Of a stretch of 64,000 nucleotides of DNA, positions 11,701-22,231 are shown piece by piece. The position numbers and the translations under genes are program-made. The DNA is taken from positions 3,800,001-3,864,000 of the forward strand of contig BSQZ01000034.1 in the NCBI GenBank assembly GCA_033239005.1, written 5' to 3'. The notes beneath the pieces are model-generated. The model was given only the letters and a program-made list of their open reading frames with translations. It was not told the DNA's origin and did not search any database. The stretch is from Lamellibrachia satsuma. Taxonomy: Eukaryota > Annelida > Polychaeta > Sabellida > Siboglinidae. Position 1 is the stretch's first letter. The number at the start of each line of letters is the position of its first letter.

Positions 11701-14700
11701 GTAAGCCCTAGTTCCAATAGTTGTTTCAACACTATTGTTTCTGGGAACAAAAAGTAGATTAGAACTAGTTGGTTGAAGCCACCTAGGCTGTCTTGTAGGA
11801 CAGCAGTAAATATAAATATGCCAGTTGACTATATAGATTATAGATTATGATAAAATTATGGAATGATTTACTGGAAGTAGTTGTAACTGCCCCAATTGTC
11901 AACTTGTTTAAAAACCATCTCGATAGACATTGGAGTATTGAAGAATTTCTCTACAACTACAAAGTCGCCTTGCCAGGAAGTCGTAGAGCATTTCAAGGGA
12001 AAGTCGAAGATCTGACCACCGAGGCCACTGCTTATGGTCAGGAAGATCTGACCACCGAGGCCACTGCTTATGGTCAGGAAGATCTGACCACCGAGGCCAC
12101 TGCTTATGGTCAGGAAGATCTGACCACCGAGGCCACTGCTTATGGTCAGGAAGATCTGACCACAGAGGCCACTGCTTATGGTCAGGAAGAAACTAAGTTA
12201 GTAATGATATTAGTACGACATGTACACATTGTGCTACTTCACAGATACTCCCGACAGGATGTGGTGGCTGTGGGGAAGTTCTCCCTCAACCTCATGGGAT
12301 TCCCCTGTCCGTCCAACTTTCCCCAGAGACTTTACAGCTTACTTGAGAGCCTCGTCACCAAGGTGAGGCTAAACGAACCCTCCAGTTCATCTATTCTGTC
12401 AGTTTTTGAAACACATCTTTTCAGAGTAGCCTTTTCATAATAAGTATGCTGAAGCGAATAGTTGTGTATGCATTTATTAATATTTTTATTACATGTACAG
12501 TATTTGATCTAATAAGCGTACGGTACGTTAAATATAGGGGAATCTGTTCTTATAAGTGTACACCAACATTTGTTTCTCTAGACAATAAGGTAACTGTTTA
12601 ACACTGTAGAACAACTGAAAGTGGTGCTAACGGTTTAACACCAGATGGCGACACGTTTCAGTTACACACTAGTCAAATTTCAACAATTATGGATCCTGCT
12701 GATTAAAAAAGGGCATGTACGCTTATTAGGTCGAATACGGTATACATTTTGTATTACATTATTTATGGTGTGCCGAGTCTTGGCAGGTCTTACATTTGTT
12801 AAGGCCCTGAAAAGGTCTTAAAATTTGATTTTTTTAAAGAAAGTCTTAAATCGACCAAAGGCTAAACTAGGCCCTGGACCATAATTTTGCAAAGGTGGAA
12901 TGGACTACTAAGTGATACGCTTCTTTATTCAGAGTTGATACAGTTCGTTCAAAAAATAAACAAATGGCTCGTACAGGGTGTTTGAACAAAATGCTTTTGT
13001 TATTTTATATTGAATTTGTCATAGAAAAAGGTTATACATTTTACATACATACACTCAAGGTCTGAAGCACAAAGCCATACACACGGTGCAGTATCTGACA
13101 CAATCTTCTCTTCATGCCTCAGTCTTTCTACCTGCCGATGACCCTTGAGAACATGAACAAGTTGAGGTTTTCCCCAAAGAAGGACTACAATGCAAACCGC
13201 CTGTCCTCAGGCCTGCTACAACTCAGTGAGAACACTCACCTCGTCCTTGATGAGACGGCCTTGCAGCCTGGACAGCTGGACTCCAACGGTCAGTCGTCTC
13301 AGCGTGTTTTGTACTGAATCTGTAGTGTCCTCTTCCTATATTCTGCCTACCCGCAACATGCAGGAACTGTAAACTCATATACAGTGCAAGTGTAGGATGC
13401 ACAAAAAATGTGTCGAAAAACAAACGTGCACTAGAATACTTTTTGGACTCTTCAATTTTGGATAATGCAATGTTCTGATGCTACTTTCAAATGCATCCAG
13501 GCTTTTTACACTATTGAGGGAGGGAATTTCAAAGTCAAAACATGCTGGGAAATAAAGAATATGGTGGTAATTGCTTCTGGAGTAGGGGGTATATGATAGG
13601 CTAAGGAATGTCTTGACCTAGTGATAATATTCTCTAGGGAAGGAGGTATTGATTTGTTGGTATTCCCTCTATGACTCGTCCCATCACAACTGAATGTATT
13701 GTTTACACAATTCTATTTCATTTGTGTGTGTTTTCAGTTGCTCAAAATGTATTTCAATGTGTATAATACCTGTGTACAATACCTGTGTACAATACCTGTG
13801 CGTTTGTCTTGCAGGTGTACAAAACATAACGGCTCTGGGCAATCTGATCACCTGGCAGAAAGTCGAGTATGACTTTGACTTCCATAAACAAGACTTCCCC
13901 TGTAACATTCTCGCCCTAGTTCTGTCGGAGGGAAAGTCTATTCTCAAGGTAATCTTTAAGGTTCTTCCATAATTCAAACCAGTCTTATTTTAGAATCATT
14001 TCACAAAAAATTGAACCTATCCACTATGACATGTTCAGTTGTGCATATTTCTTATATAGTTTTGGTGAAGTCATCGGAGAAACTATTCAATAATGTTTTG
14101 ACCAGGTCTGGCTAAATTTGGCAAAAAAGGGCAAAAAGTAGTCCAGCTCTTTGTACTATGATGTAAAACTGTTCACACTTGCAGGTTGCCCAATCTAATG
14201 ATCAAAATCAATTCTTTTGATGATTTGAACAAAAGTATACACTGTTTGATTAAACCGACCATATATTATTTACTATTCACACTACAGATTTGAACATCAA
14301 CAAACCTGATTAACAATGAGCTAAATGAATTGAGGCATTTTTAAAGTGTAGTTTTCACACATGTCAGCGTAGGAAGTTTTGTCAAATTCAAACATTGTAA
14401 CAAATAAAATTTTATATTTTCCTAAGTTGCATTCATGGCTAATTTATAATGTAATAATAATTTGTAATGCAATTAGCGCACATATGATTACCAATGAGGT
14501 GTGTCGCACAATTCTCATGATGATATTTCGCTTCTGTCACCAATGTCACTATCTCTATAAATACTCTCCCATTGCCTATATCATTCATTGCTATTCATGT
14601 CATGAGTGTTAATGTCTGTCACCATATCTTGTGTCATCTGTGCCACTCTCATGTTATGTCTTCTGTCATTGGTGTCATAACCTCTGCTGTCACTGGTGTC

Positions 14701-16720
14701 ATTATAAATGTTTTACTAGTGTCACTGCCTATGTCATTTTTCTGTCACTGCATCGATGTCAATCTCCTGTCACCATCATCACCGTTATTTTTACTATCAT
14801 TTTGACTGTGTCGATGTCACTCTCCAAGCAGCAGTGTCACTGTCAGTGTCATTATCTTGTCACCAGTATCACTGATTGAGTGTACTCTCCAGTCACCAGT
14901 GTCACTTGATATCACTTTCATGTCACTGTGTTGGTGTTACTCTCATGTCAACAGTGTCACTGTGTTAATGTAATTCACACCAGTGCCATTGTTAGTGTCA
15001 CTCTTCTGTCACAGTGTGACTGTCAAGTTCGCGTCATTCCTCGGTTGTCAACGTCACCGGATGAGGTTGAGAAGAGGTATGAAGGCATCCTCACCTTCCT
15101 CACGCCGGCCCTCCTCGCTAGACTCAGGACGTACCTGAGCGCCGTCCGACAGCTGCCTTACAGGCTGTCTACAGAGCTACAGAAGGTGGGGACAGGCAAC
15201 GGGCGTCACAAACCACACTGCACCAGTTGTGTGTACGGTGGCTGCTGGATTAGCTGCTGCGAAAACTAACTCTGATAATGGGACAAACGAATACCAGTGC
15301 TATATACGGTCAGGCCCCTGCTCAGGGTCTTGAAAAGGGGGGTTCGGGCGTATTCAATCAGCCGGGGATTTCTGGGATATTTCTGAAAAGTGGTACAATT
15401 AATACAAATTCTCTCAAAAAGGGAGGTTTGTTCGAACCCCCCCCGCACCCCCACTGAGGATGGGCATAGAGATGTCATCATTATTATTATTTATTATCAA
15501 TATAAATATTTGCCCTGTCACATTCAAATAAAAATTTGGACAGTCAAAGTAGAAAAAAATAGATGTAGTTTATACTATATAACATGATTTTACAGTAGTT
15601 TATACTACACAGCATGATTTTACAGTTGTTTATACTAAATAGCATGATTTTACAGTCGTTTATACTACATAGTATCATTTTACAGTAGTTTATACTACAT
15701 AACATGATTTTACAGTCATTTATGCTATATAGCATGATTTTACTGCTGTGACAGGAAATTGAGGAAGACTTTGTTGACGCTAGAAGAGAGGACAGCAAGC
15801 GTATGACAGTTGAAGACTTCCACTGTCTGCTGGTGCTGGCGAGGTAAGATAAAGTTTGAAGCAATGACTGTTCATGCTATAATTGGTTCTGTAGAATTTT
15901 TATTAACTTCAAATTACTGTATCTTAAGAATTTTTCATGGAACCTTTCGCATGAAACTTCCTGATACATATATATGATATATATTGCTAAAGATCAACTT
16001 TGATAAAAATCGGGATTTACTCTTTTGGTATATCGGGTCATAATGTCAAGATCAGTGATCATTCAGTGGCCATGTGATGCGTTGCTGTGGAGAGGACAAT
16101 GTCTTAGTATTATTATTTTTAAACCAGCGTCAGCATTTTAATGCCATTAGTGCCAAGGGTATGTCTACATACGTGTTAAGAAGTAATGCAATATTTTGCC
16201 AATTTTTCAATAATTAACATACACTAAATAAAAATGTCTGACATTTCGCATGAGTAAAATGAAAAAAAAGTACAATTGATGGAAATATGGTCTATGAAAC
16301 TTCCCTTGTTGTTCTATAAATAAAAGTAATATGACAAAGTTGTAATTTTTGGACCTGTTAAGTGTTTTGCAATATATGAAATATTGTTACAAGTGAGAAA
16401 TACAAAAATTATTGTTAGCGGTTGTGAATATTTGATAACCTTTAACCCCAAATATGTGAAATGTTACAAATGAGAAATGTTAGTATTAGTGGATTACAGT
16501 TAACTGATAACCTTTATCACAAAAAGTTAATCATAATGCTTGAAACAGTAGAATTAGAGTATTGTTTATGAACATTTCATTGTGTGACATCAATTCCTGT
16601 AGGTTGTTGTGTTTGAGTCATGGAAAGAGCGAACCGACCAAAGAATTCTGGGAAACAGCGAAGTCGATGGAGGTGGAACGCAAGCTGCGAATGGGCCAAC
16701 AGTCATCGCCAGCAAGCTGA
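1962..16720 (+). CDS. MCMBP: MCM complex-binding protein, 15 exons, complete
   Basis: MCMBP binds MCM3-7, helps assemble and unload the replicative helicase and supports sister-chromatid cohesion in the nucleus (family knowledge). Exons: 1962-2019, 4020-4099, 4621-4803, 6176-6277, 6584-6803, 7851-7924, 9142-9242, 10415-10575, 11132-11255, 12245-12362, 13123-13288, 13815-13948, 15015-15185, 15755-15843, 16603-16720. They join in frame to 632 aa; the human protein is about 640 aa. Recognisable segments in order are [14 protein letters not shown] at the N-terminus, [90 protein letters not shown] and [11 protein letters not shown]. All introns are GT-AG except the fourth, which looks U12-type. 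A low-complexity acidic and basic stretch (KRSLEDEDT) falls in exon 5 as in vertebrates. A poly(A) signal candidate lies at 17120-17125. No break or missing conserved block is seen. Confidence 0.95.
2290..2600. repeat. Short tandem repeat of about 120 bp, one unit truncated
   Basis: The phrase TTGTAATAAGCTGGTTGGG followed by GTTGAACATGT occurs near 2290, 2411 and 2474. The first and third units continue with matching sequence (GAGAA, AATGTTGGCA, then a CTACAC block). The middle unit is shortened. It lies in MCMBP intron 1. Confidence 0.7.
2637..2701. repeat. (AT)n microsatellite
   Basis: An uninterrupted AT dinucleotide run of about 65 bp in MCMBP intron 1. Confidence 0.95.
2790..3520 (+). 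pseudogene. Decayed non-LTR retrotransposon reverse transcriptase fragment
   Basis: Frameshifted pieces of a reverse transcriptase can be read on the + strand. They are [18 protein letters not shown] (near 2818), then in another frame DPQQYG (near 2907), then LLLVDFRK (near 3024), and later [11 protein letters not shown] (near 3388). These resemble the fingers/palm segment and the post-catalytic WT.TNKM segment of jockey/CR1-like RTs. Stops and frameshifts show it is dead. A near-perfect inverted repeat at 2979-3018 lies inside it. It sits in MCMBP intron 1. Confidence 0.6.
5195..5592. repeat. Direct tandem duplication, 2 x 199 bp
   Basis: The second copy starts at 5394 and differs from the first by about one base (ACGTCATT versus ACATCATT). 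Each copy itself begins with a doubled 35-bp segment containing CATTCAGATTTTTGTAATG. The near identity points to a recent duplication within MCMBP intron 3. Confidence 0.9.
6278..6583 (+). other. U12-type (minor spliceosome) intron of MCMBP, apparent AT-AA ends
   Basis: Exon 4 reads in frame through WVKQ and then meets ATATCCTTT, the U12 AT-type donor consensus, at 6278. A perfect U12 branch site TTCCTTAAC lies at 6565-6573, about 11 nt before the exon. Exon 5 resumes in frame with AFADQ, which aligns with AYVNANQ of the human protein. That requires the intron to end in AA at 6583. An AG one base later would shift the frame. No GT donor in exon 4 gives a sensible junction. Confidence 0.75.
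6945..7400 (+). repeat. Dispersed repeat family A, copy 1
   Basis: A repeat of about 350-400 bp shared with 14005-14350, 50358-50715 and 55215-55490. Hallmarks in order are TTCATTTGTGCAA, TCATCAGACAAACTATT, TCGATGATTTGAACAAAA, TTATTAAACCGACTG, CTATTCACAC and a final GGGCTAAAT block. It shows no coding capacity and no clear terminal inverted repeat. The copies are diverged. The family is probably a SINE or MITE that cannot be classified from this window. Confidence 0.7.
8028..8355. repeat. 22-bp minisatellite with cAMP-response-element octamers
   Basis: About 15 units of ATATGTTTGTGACGTCATTG plus two bases lie in MCMBP intron 6. Nine units carry the exact palindrome TGACGTCA (CRE/ATF consensus). 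The others differ at one base of it. The array therefore presents many potential CREB/ATF sites at a regular 22-bp spacing, roughly two helical turns. Function is not shown by sequence alone. Confidence 0.9.
9789..10114 (+). mobile_element. tRNA-derived SINE, family 1, copy 1
   Basis: It begins with a pol III-like head: an A-box-like GTAGCAATTAGAACG near 9801 and a B-box-like GTTTGAATCC at 9843-9852. A unique body follows (ACCTGGCTACAGA, GTGGATATCTGAACGAAT, GGTCTGCCAGGGGGTGAA, GGACTGGATAACG) and then TATATAAGAATG. Related copies lie at 36308-36550 and 44527-44745. Its 3' end runs straight into a MITE. It lies in MCMBP intron 7. Confidence 0.8.
10115..10400 (+). mobile_element. MITE family M1, copy 1 (left end lost)
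   Basis: It shares the body GGATCCATAATTGTAATTT, GAACAACTGAAAAGTGTCGC, CATCTGGTGTTAAACAG and GTTCTACACTAGTCAC with copies near 12497-12742 and 45420-45711. The right terminus reads GTAGGTCGAATACTGTA. The left terminal repeat is missing where it joins the SINE. The body is itself an imperfect palindrome. Confidence 0.7.
11847..12190 (+). mobile_element. Retrotransposon 3' end with 36-bp tandem array
   Basis: An open frame reads [20 protein letters not shown] and continues with NHLDRHW. This is typical of the extreme C-terminus of CR1/L2-like reverse-transcriptase ORFs. It is followed by five 36-bp units (12007-12186) that spell [12 protein letters not shown] in one frame. The frame happens to run on into MCMBP exon 10. 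It is a 5'-truncated insert in MCMBP intron 9, not part of the MCMBP protein, which lacks this segment in other animals. Confidence 0.7.
12497..12742 (-). mobile_element. MITE family M1, copy 2, with TA-flanked inverted termini
   Basis: Ends are CAGTATTTGATCTAATAAGCG on the left and CGCTTATTAGGTCGAATACGG on the right, and each is flanked by TA. The body is the reverse orientation of copies 1 and 3 and includes ACACCAGATGGCGACA. TA target duplication suggests mobilisation by a Tc1/mariner-type transposase. It lies in MCMBP intron 10. Confidence 0.8.
14005..14350 (+). repeat. Dispersed repeat family A, copy 2
   Basis: It matches the copy at 6945-7400 across TGGTGAAGTCATCGGA, TGATTTGAACAAAAGTAT, TTAAACCGACCA and CACTACAGATTTGAACATC. 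It lies in MCMBP intron 12. Confidence 0.75.
14530..15012. repeat. Degenerate TGTCACT-rich tract
   Basis: The words GTGTCACT, TCTGTCAC and TCATGTCA recur at irregular spacing right up to the splice acceptor of MCMBP exon 13. The acceptor itself (CTTCTGTCACAG) is written in the same motif. Several reading frames stay open across it only because of this composition. Confidence 0.7.
15566..15745. repeat. 30-bp minisatellite next to the MCMBP exon 14 acceptor
   Basis: Six exact-length 30-bp units of the form TTTATACTACATAGCATGAT plus TTTACAGTAG end within 10 nt of the real acceptor of exon 14 (exon starts at 15755). Five units contain TTTTACAG, a decoy-like 3' splice site, and the last has TTTTACTG. 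A very similar sequence (GATACTACATAACATGATTT) occurs once near 48995, so the unit probably came from a dispersed repeat. Confidence 0.85.
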
Positions 16721-17700
16721 GATTGACTTCATTGGGGGGGTCTGTAAGGAGGGGGAAGGTTCGGGAGTGATACTGTATTGGAAACTGCCATTTTGCCCAA
16801 GGGAACTAATTGCAGACCTGCTATGATGTTCGAATTTCTCATATGCCATAAGGATTTTTTTTTATTTAGAATGTACAGCTGTGTATGGCAGTATCCCATT
16901 TGTATACAGATTTGTTTGGAGAAACTGATAAAGTACATACGTTTTGTGTTCATCACAGCAGTGTAACATCGAATGACAAACTTAGCTTTCTAAACACAAC
17001 TAGGTTTAATACTGGGCAAATTTCCGGTGATTTCGTTTGATGTCATGTAGAAACACTAAATGGCGACACTTGATTGGAATTATACAGGTAAATTAACCAA
17101 TGAAAATATATGAATTTCAAATAAAAAATGGGTTTCAACAAAAAAGTGGTAGGTCTGTAACTAGCAGCATGTATCCCGCGGGTTATTTGTGATGTGTATG
17201 ATATGTATGACACGAGTGTATGATAAAAGTGTACGACATGATAATGTACTGCCAATATGTGTACAATGGGGACTTTATGTTAGAGGTACACAGTCTGATT
17301 ATTTTGTCAAATCACATTGTAATACATCATTTTATCTCCTCTAAACTTCGTAACCACCCAAATGTGTGTTAACAAACCACAACTTTTTATAACTGGATTG
17401 TTATCTGGTTATTGTCAAGTTGTCAACCTTACGGTTCAGTACATCTGTGAACATCTGTTGACAGTACATGTGGACAATGTTTATTAAGGTCAGGTATTTG
17501 CTAGATCACAGATAATGGTCAAATTATATTAGGCAAATATAGTTCATCAAAACACTGTGTGGTGAAGATGTTGGAACAGATATACAGTTTACACAATGTG
17601 GCATAACTTCATGATTAAATAATCAGAGTTTGTATCATAGTTTATTTTGAATACAGTTTATATTGAGCTGATGCATCAGTGTATCTACTATATTGTTATT
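16721..17700. other. MCMBP 3' flank
   Basis: No gene is recognised. A candidate poly(A) signal AATAAA for MCMBP lies at 17120-17125. Part of a dispersed repeat (ATGGTCAAATTATATTAGGC) is seen near 17515 and recurs near 37095 and 48920. Confidence 0.5.
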
Positions 17701-17711
17701 GCGTGCAATAG

Positions 17712-17880
<169 letters not shown>

Positions 17881-18334
17881 GTGTGGTGCTACATTAATAA
17901 ACTTTTGTTGGGAGTTTATTTGCTAAGTCGTGCCATGTACGCTGATCCGCAGCTTGACAAAACTTAAGTTGTATGTAATAAAACATTGTCACTGCACACG
18001 TCTTGTCTGTTCAGCGGTGTGGCCAGTGAAGCAGTTGTCATAGGCAGCGTTCAGTGGTCATACCATTCCTTTATTTTAAAAGAATTTTGTTTTGTTCATC
18101 CCTTGAAATTCCTTATTTTTTCATGGCAAAAAAATAACCTGAAATGTACAGAATTCCATAATTTCTACCCAGCGATTTGCAAGTTGATGTTCGAATCTGT
18201 AGTGTATGAAAAGTAATGTGCAGTTCGTTTAATAAAAGAGTGCAAACTTTCGTTAAGATCATCAAAATAATTAACTGTCATCATTACTGAATAGCCGTGT
18301 GTCACAGTATAAAGACACAGGCCACTTACACCCT

Positions 18335-18425
18335 TTTTTGGCCAGATCTAGTCAAAGGTAATTTAATCGTTTGTCTGATGATTTCATCGAAATTAAGTAA
18401 CATATTTGCACAAATGAGCTAGCAT
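18335..18425 (-). repeat. Dispersed repeat family A, inverted fragment
   Basis: On the - strand it reads GCTCATTTGTGCAAAT, GAAATCATCAGACAAACGAT and TAGATCTGGCCAAAA, which match the 5' half of family A. It is cut off by the adjoining 51-bp array. Confidence 0.65.
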
Positions 18426-18446
18426 GTTGTAGTTGATTATTTTTAC

Positions 18447-18916
18447 TTTGGCCTGTTTGCTCGCTGGGAGCATAGGCCATCGACCATGGTCTTCCACTCT
18501 TGTCTGTTTGCTCGCTGGGAGCATAGGCCATCGACCATGGTCTTCCACTCTTGTCTGTTTGCTCGCTGGGAGCATAGGCCATCGACCATGGTCTTCCACT
18601 CTTGTCTGTTTGCTCGCTGGGAGCATAGGCCATCGACCATGGTCTTCCACTCTTGTCTGTTTGCTCGCTGGGAGCATAGGCCATCGACCATGGTCTTCCA
18701 CTCTTGTCTGTTTGCTCGCTGGGAGCATAGGCCATCGACCATGGTCTTCCACTCTTGTCTGTTTGCTCGCTGGGAGCATAGGCCATCGACCATGGTCTTC
18801 CACTCTTGTCTGTTTGCTCGCTGGGAGCATAGGCCATCGACCATGGTCTTCCACTCTTGTCTGTTTGCTCGCTGGGAGCATAGGCCATCGACCATGGTCT
18901 TCCACTCTTGTCTGTG
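18447..18916 (-). repeat. 51-bp array made of reverse-transcriptase C-terminal codons
   Basis: Nine near-identical 51-bp units. On the - strand each spells NRQEWKTMVDGLCSQRA, which resembles the last residues of many non-LTR ORF2 proteins (pattern R..W..MV..LCS.R). Because 51 is a multiple of 3, all frames stay open and give long meaningless ORFs on both strands. Confidence 0.85.
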
Positions 18917-19160
18917 GCTATTTTCTCCATTTCTCACCCTGTGTATCCCTTCTTTCGTTTTCGGTGTCTCGGTCTTCCTCTATTCCCTTGGGGGTTCCAT
19001 GTGCTTGTCATGTCATGTTTGTTGCAGGTTTCTTCAGTGCGTGTCCTGTCCACTTGCATACAACCCTTTCCCGTAAAAAACATAAAAAAAATCAAGGCAG
19101 ACACAGAGACCTCCACAGTTTGACTTGTCCTGTCTGTTTCACCTTGTTTCACAGTCCTAG
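18917..19160 (-). pseudogene. Decayed retrotransposon ORF2 C-terminal region
   Basis: Upstream of the array on the - strand, frames read QVDRTRTEE, TSTWNPQGNRGRPRH and SHRQEWKTMVDGL. The WTPQGKRGRPR-type segment directly before the terminal W..MV..LCS motif is characteristic of non-LTR ORF2 C-termini. The frame is broken. The array grew from its last codons. Confidence 0.6.
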
Positions 19161-20159
19161 TACCTTGATGTTGTGGACACTTTGTTCCCTTGCCAGTTGG
19201 GCTGCTTTGTTTGCTTTGTACATAATTCCGTGTTCCGATTTTTTACATTTTCTTGGAAGATAAGAAGGGCATCGGCGATGTAGCTTCCTTTCGGCTTTCA
19301 CAACATGGCGTCATACTCTCCATGGGAGGCCCTCCCTCTACCAAGGTCGGTAGAGTTCCTTTGGTCGATGTTTTCATAACAATCTGTATTTTTACGGGAA
19401 AGGGTCGTTAACCCTTTGCCCAACCCTCCTCTTGACATCTGGGCTTGGGACCGGCAATGGCAGGGTTCGTTGTAGTTGATACTAGATAGGTGTGATTTTT
19501 TTGTGAAATGATTCAAAGACAAGTCGAGTGAAAATGTTGAGTTGAGGAAAAACCTTTAATGCGGTTGGTCCATTTGGTCGTCATTTGTGTTGTCATTTAA
19601 AATTGCCACTACTAAGGCAGTGTTGACATCACTAGTGACTAATGACTTGTTCAGCGGTGCAAGTTCAAATTGATTTATTCCTGCGATGTTTTATTCGAGG
19701 CTAGAGAAGTCCATATGTGGCACTGCTGTTGAACCGAGATAATCAAGTGCACATTGTCACATTTGAGAAATTGCGGCAGTTGCACACAAATTACGGATGC
19801 ATGAAAATGGCAGAGCCAAATCAACTCTGACATTTCTGTCGATTCAGTCGTGGTCGTATTGCCTCGTACATGCATCCATCAATTCAGCTGGCATTGTAAA
19901 AAAGGCTGTAATTTGCAAATGATTTGTTGTAAAGTGTGCAATGGACTAGTGGGGACCGATGGTAAAAACATGTTTGTTTGAAAGCAGTCGTGCAGGCTTT
20001 AATTAGGCTAGTTAGTTGTTACTGTTGGGTCATTTATAGTAGGATTAATAGGAACAAAGTAATGATTTATTTTGTATATATGTATGTGTAAGCAGGTATA
20101 TATTTTACAAATGAATGATTTATGACCAAACACTTATTGCAATGTTTTAGGGTTAAGGC

Positions 20160-20760
20160 TTAGTGTTAGCGATTATGTTTGTAGTATTAGGGATTATGTT
20201 TGTAGTATTAGAGATTAGGTTTGTGGCATTAGGGATTATGCTTGTGGTATTAGGGATTAAGTTTGTGGTATTAGGGAGTAGGTTTGTAGTATTACGGATT
20301 ATGTTTGTAGTATTACGGATTATGTTTGTAGTATTATTGATTATGTTTGTGGTATTAGGGATTAGGTTTGTAGTATTAGGGATAAGGTTTGTATAATTAG
20401 GAATTATGTTTGTAGTATTAGGGATTAGGTTTGTAGTATTAGGGATTAGGTTTGTGGTATTAGGTTTGTATTAGGGATTAGTGGGATTGTGGTATTAGGG
20501 ATTATGTTTGTAGTATTACGGATAGGTTTTTTTGTATTAGGGATTATGTTTTTGGTATTAGGGATTATGTTTGTGGTATTAAGGATTATGTTTGTGTATT
20601 AGGGATTATGTTTGTGGTATTGAGGATTATGTTTGTATTATTAGGGATTATGTTTGTGGTATTAGGGATTAGGTTTGTAGTATTAGGGATTAGGTTTGTA
20701 GTATTAGGGATTGGGTTTGTGGTATTAAGGATTAGGTTTTTACGGTTAAGGCTTAGTACT
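20160..20760. repeat. 21-bp degenerate minisatellite
   Basis: About 28 variants of GTATTAGGGATTATGTTTGTA. TTAGGG occurs within each unit but at 21-bp spacing, so this is not telomeric repeat. It is intergenic. Confidence 0.9.
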
Positions 20761-20927
20761 AGTGATTTTTAGGATTCAGAAGTTCGTAGTTTTAGTGTTT
20801 TTGAGGTTTAGGATTAGCTAGCTTTAAGGGATATGTTTATTAGATTTGTTTTATGAGTTATTGTTTTATTGTTAGAGTGTGGTTTCATTGGGTAAGGTTT
20901 TTTCAGTTTTAGTTATAAACATGTAAG

Positions 20928-20930
<3 letters not shown>

Positions 20931-21020
<90 letters not shown>

Positions 21021-21031
21021 TAAACTTACAT

Positions 21032-21065
<34 letters not shown>

Positions 21066-21154
21066 TTATATATATTGTTTTATGAGTTATTGTTAGAGTG
21101 GGGTTTCTTTGGGTAAGGTTTTTTCAGTTTTAGTTATAAACATGTATATAATAA

Positions 21155-21215
<61 letters not shown>

Positions 21216-21235
21216 ACATACATACATATACATAC

Positions 21236-21300
<65 letters not shown>

Positions 21301-21330
21301 TATATATATATATATATATATATAGTATTA
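20931..21330. repeat. AT, TG and ACAT microsatellite cluster
   Basis: A long (AT)n run is at 20931-21017, another AT run near 21038-21063, then TG, AT and (ACATAT)n blocks at 21155-21325. The flanking sentence TTTTTCAGTTTTAGTTATAA with ACATGTA appears twice (near 20905 and 21120), so the cluster was partly duplicated. Confidence 0.9.
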
Positions 21331-21794
21331 TATATATATTATCTCCAAATATTATCACTAACATGCTTTTTATGTAATTTGGTGATCGTAATATTGCACA
21401 AGGTATGGAAGAGAATCTCAATAGTATACAAAATTTTATGTTAACTAACTTATGTATTTTGTCAGGTATGATTCAAACTTAAGGGGTGAAGGACCCCTCC
21501 CACATGGTTTCCAACATAGTTTTTTTCATCCAGCACACCTAAATCACCCTAAAACCGTTTGTTGTCATATTTTCCCCAAAAATTTCTACAGAACGTTTTT
21601 TAATGGATATTATTAAATTTTTCCACCTGCCTATGGCAATATCGTAAGAATCTGATATGTTTTTCATGCATCCTGACATTTAAAACATTAGCCATAAAAT
21701 TTGCGGGAGACTGCCTCTGTAGTTACAAGCAGAATAACAAATTAGTAAATGTACAGCACTTTGCGTGAGCAAGTCAGACTTAGTTGTTTCATTG

Positions 21795-21979
21795 ATTTGT
21801 GTTGGCAGCAGAGACGCATGCATCAATCACTATGCTGTTCACACGTCGCACGCAAGCCATTATTAGTCATCTCTGTGTCGACCCAGGACCAACAGTGGCT
21901 GTGGATGGCACAACCCAGCAATGGTCAACTGTACAAGCAACAACTGTTTGGTTCAATGCCTCCGATGTAGTGATTAAGG
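21795..21979 (+). other. Possible isolated exon of unknown gene
   Basis: The segment is bounded by an acceptor-like TTGTGTTGGCAG and a strong donor GTATGTGTG. Two frames stay open; one contains CVDPGPTVAVDGTTQQWST. I do not recognise a domain. It could be a 5' UTR exon of the SLC6-like gene, which starts 1.8 kb downstream, or chance. Confidence 0.3.
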
Positions 21980-22231
21980 TATGTGTGTTATGTCATAGTA
22001 TCCTATGTGTCTCCACTGAGCATCTGGTGGGTCTCTACAGAGATAAGTGGGTATTTGCTGCCAAAATTGCTATTTTTCTCGTGTTTTCGTTGGTCTGACC
22101 ACCTAGCTGTGTGCATGTGCATATAATGTATGTACAATTTTAATGTGTATTATATAAATAAAAATTGTGACATACATATGTCACAATGTATGCACACTCG
22201 CACAAATGTATATACATACATACAATTGTAT

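Noticed and set aside
11847..12440. 197-codon ORF as an alternative MCMBP exon
   Set aside because: The first part is a retrotransposon C-terminus plus array. The constitutive exon begins at the TTCACAG acceptor (12245) and matches MCMBP exactly.
18433..19263. Long open frames on both strands (up to 276 codons)
   Set aside because: They run through a 51-bp array; any frame stays open because the unit is a multiple of three. Only the - strand RT-derived reading has meaning, and it is decayed.
20160..20760. TTAGGG-containing array as interstitial telomere
   Set aside because: TTAGGG appears once per 21 bp within a longer unit, not as tandem hexamers. The same holds for ATTAGGGTTG at 52210-52400.
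21093..21444. YIYI/TYTY-rich ORFs
   Set aside because: They are translations of AT and ACAT microsatellites.
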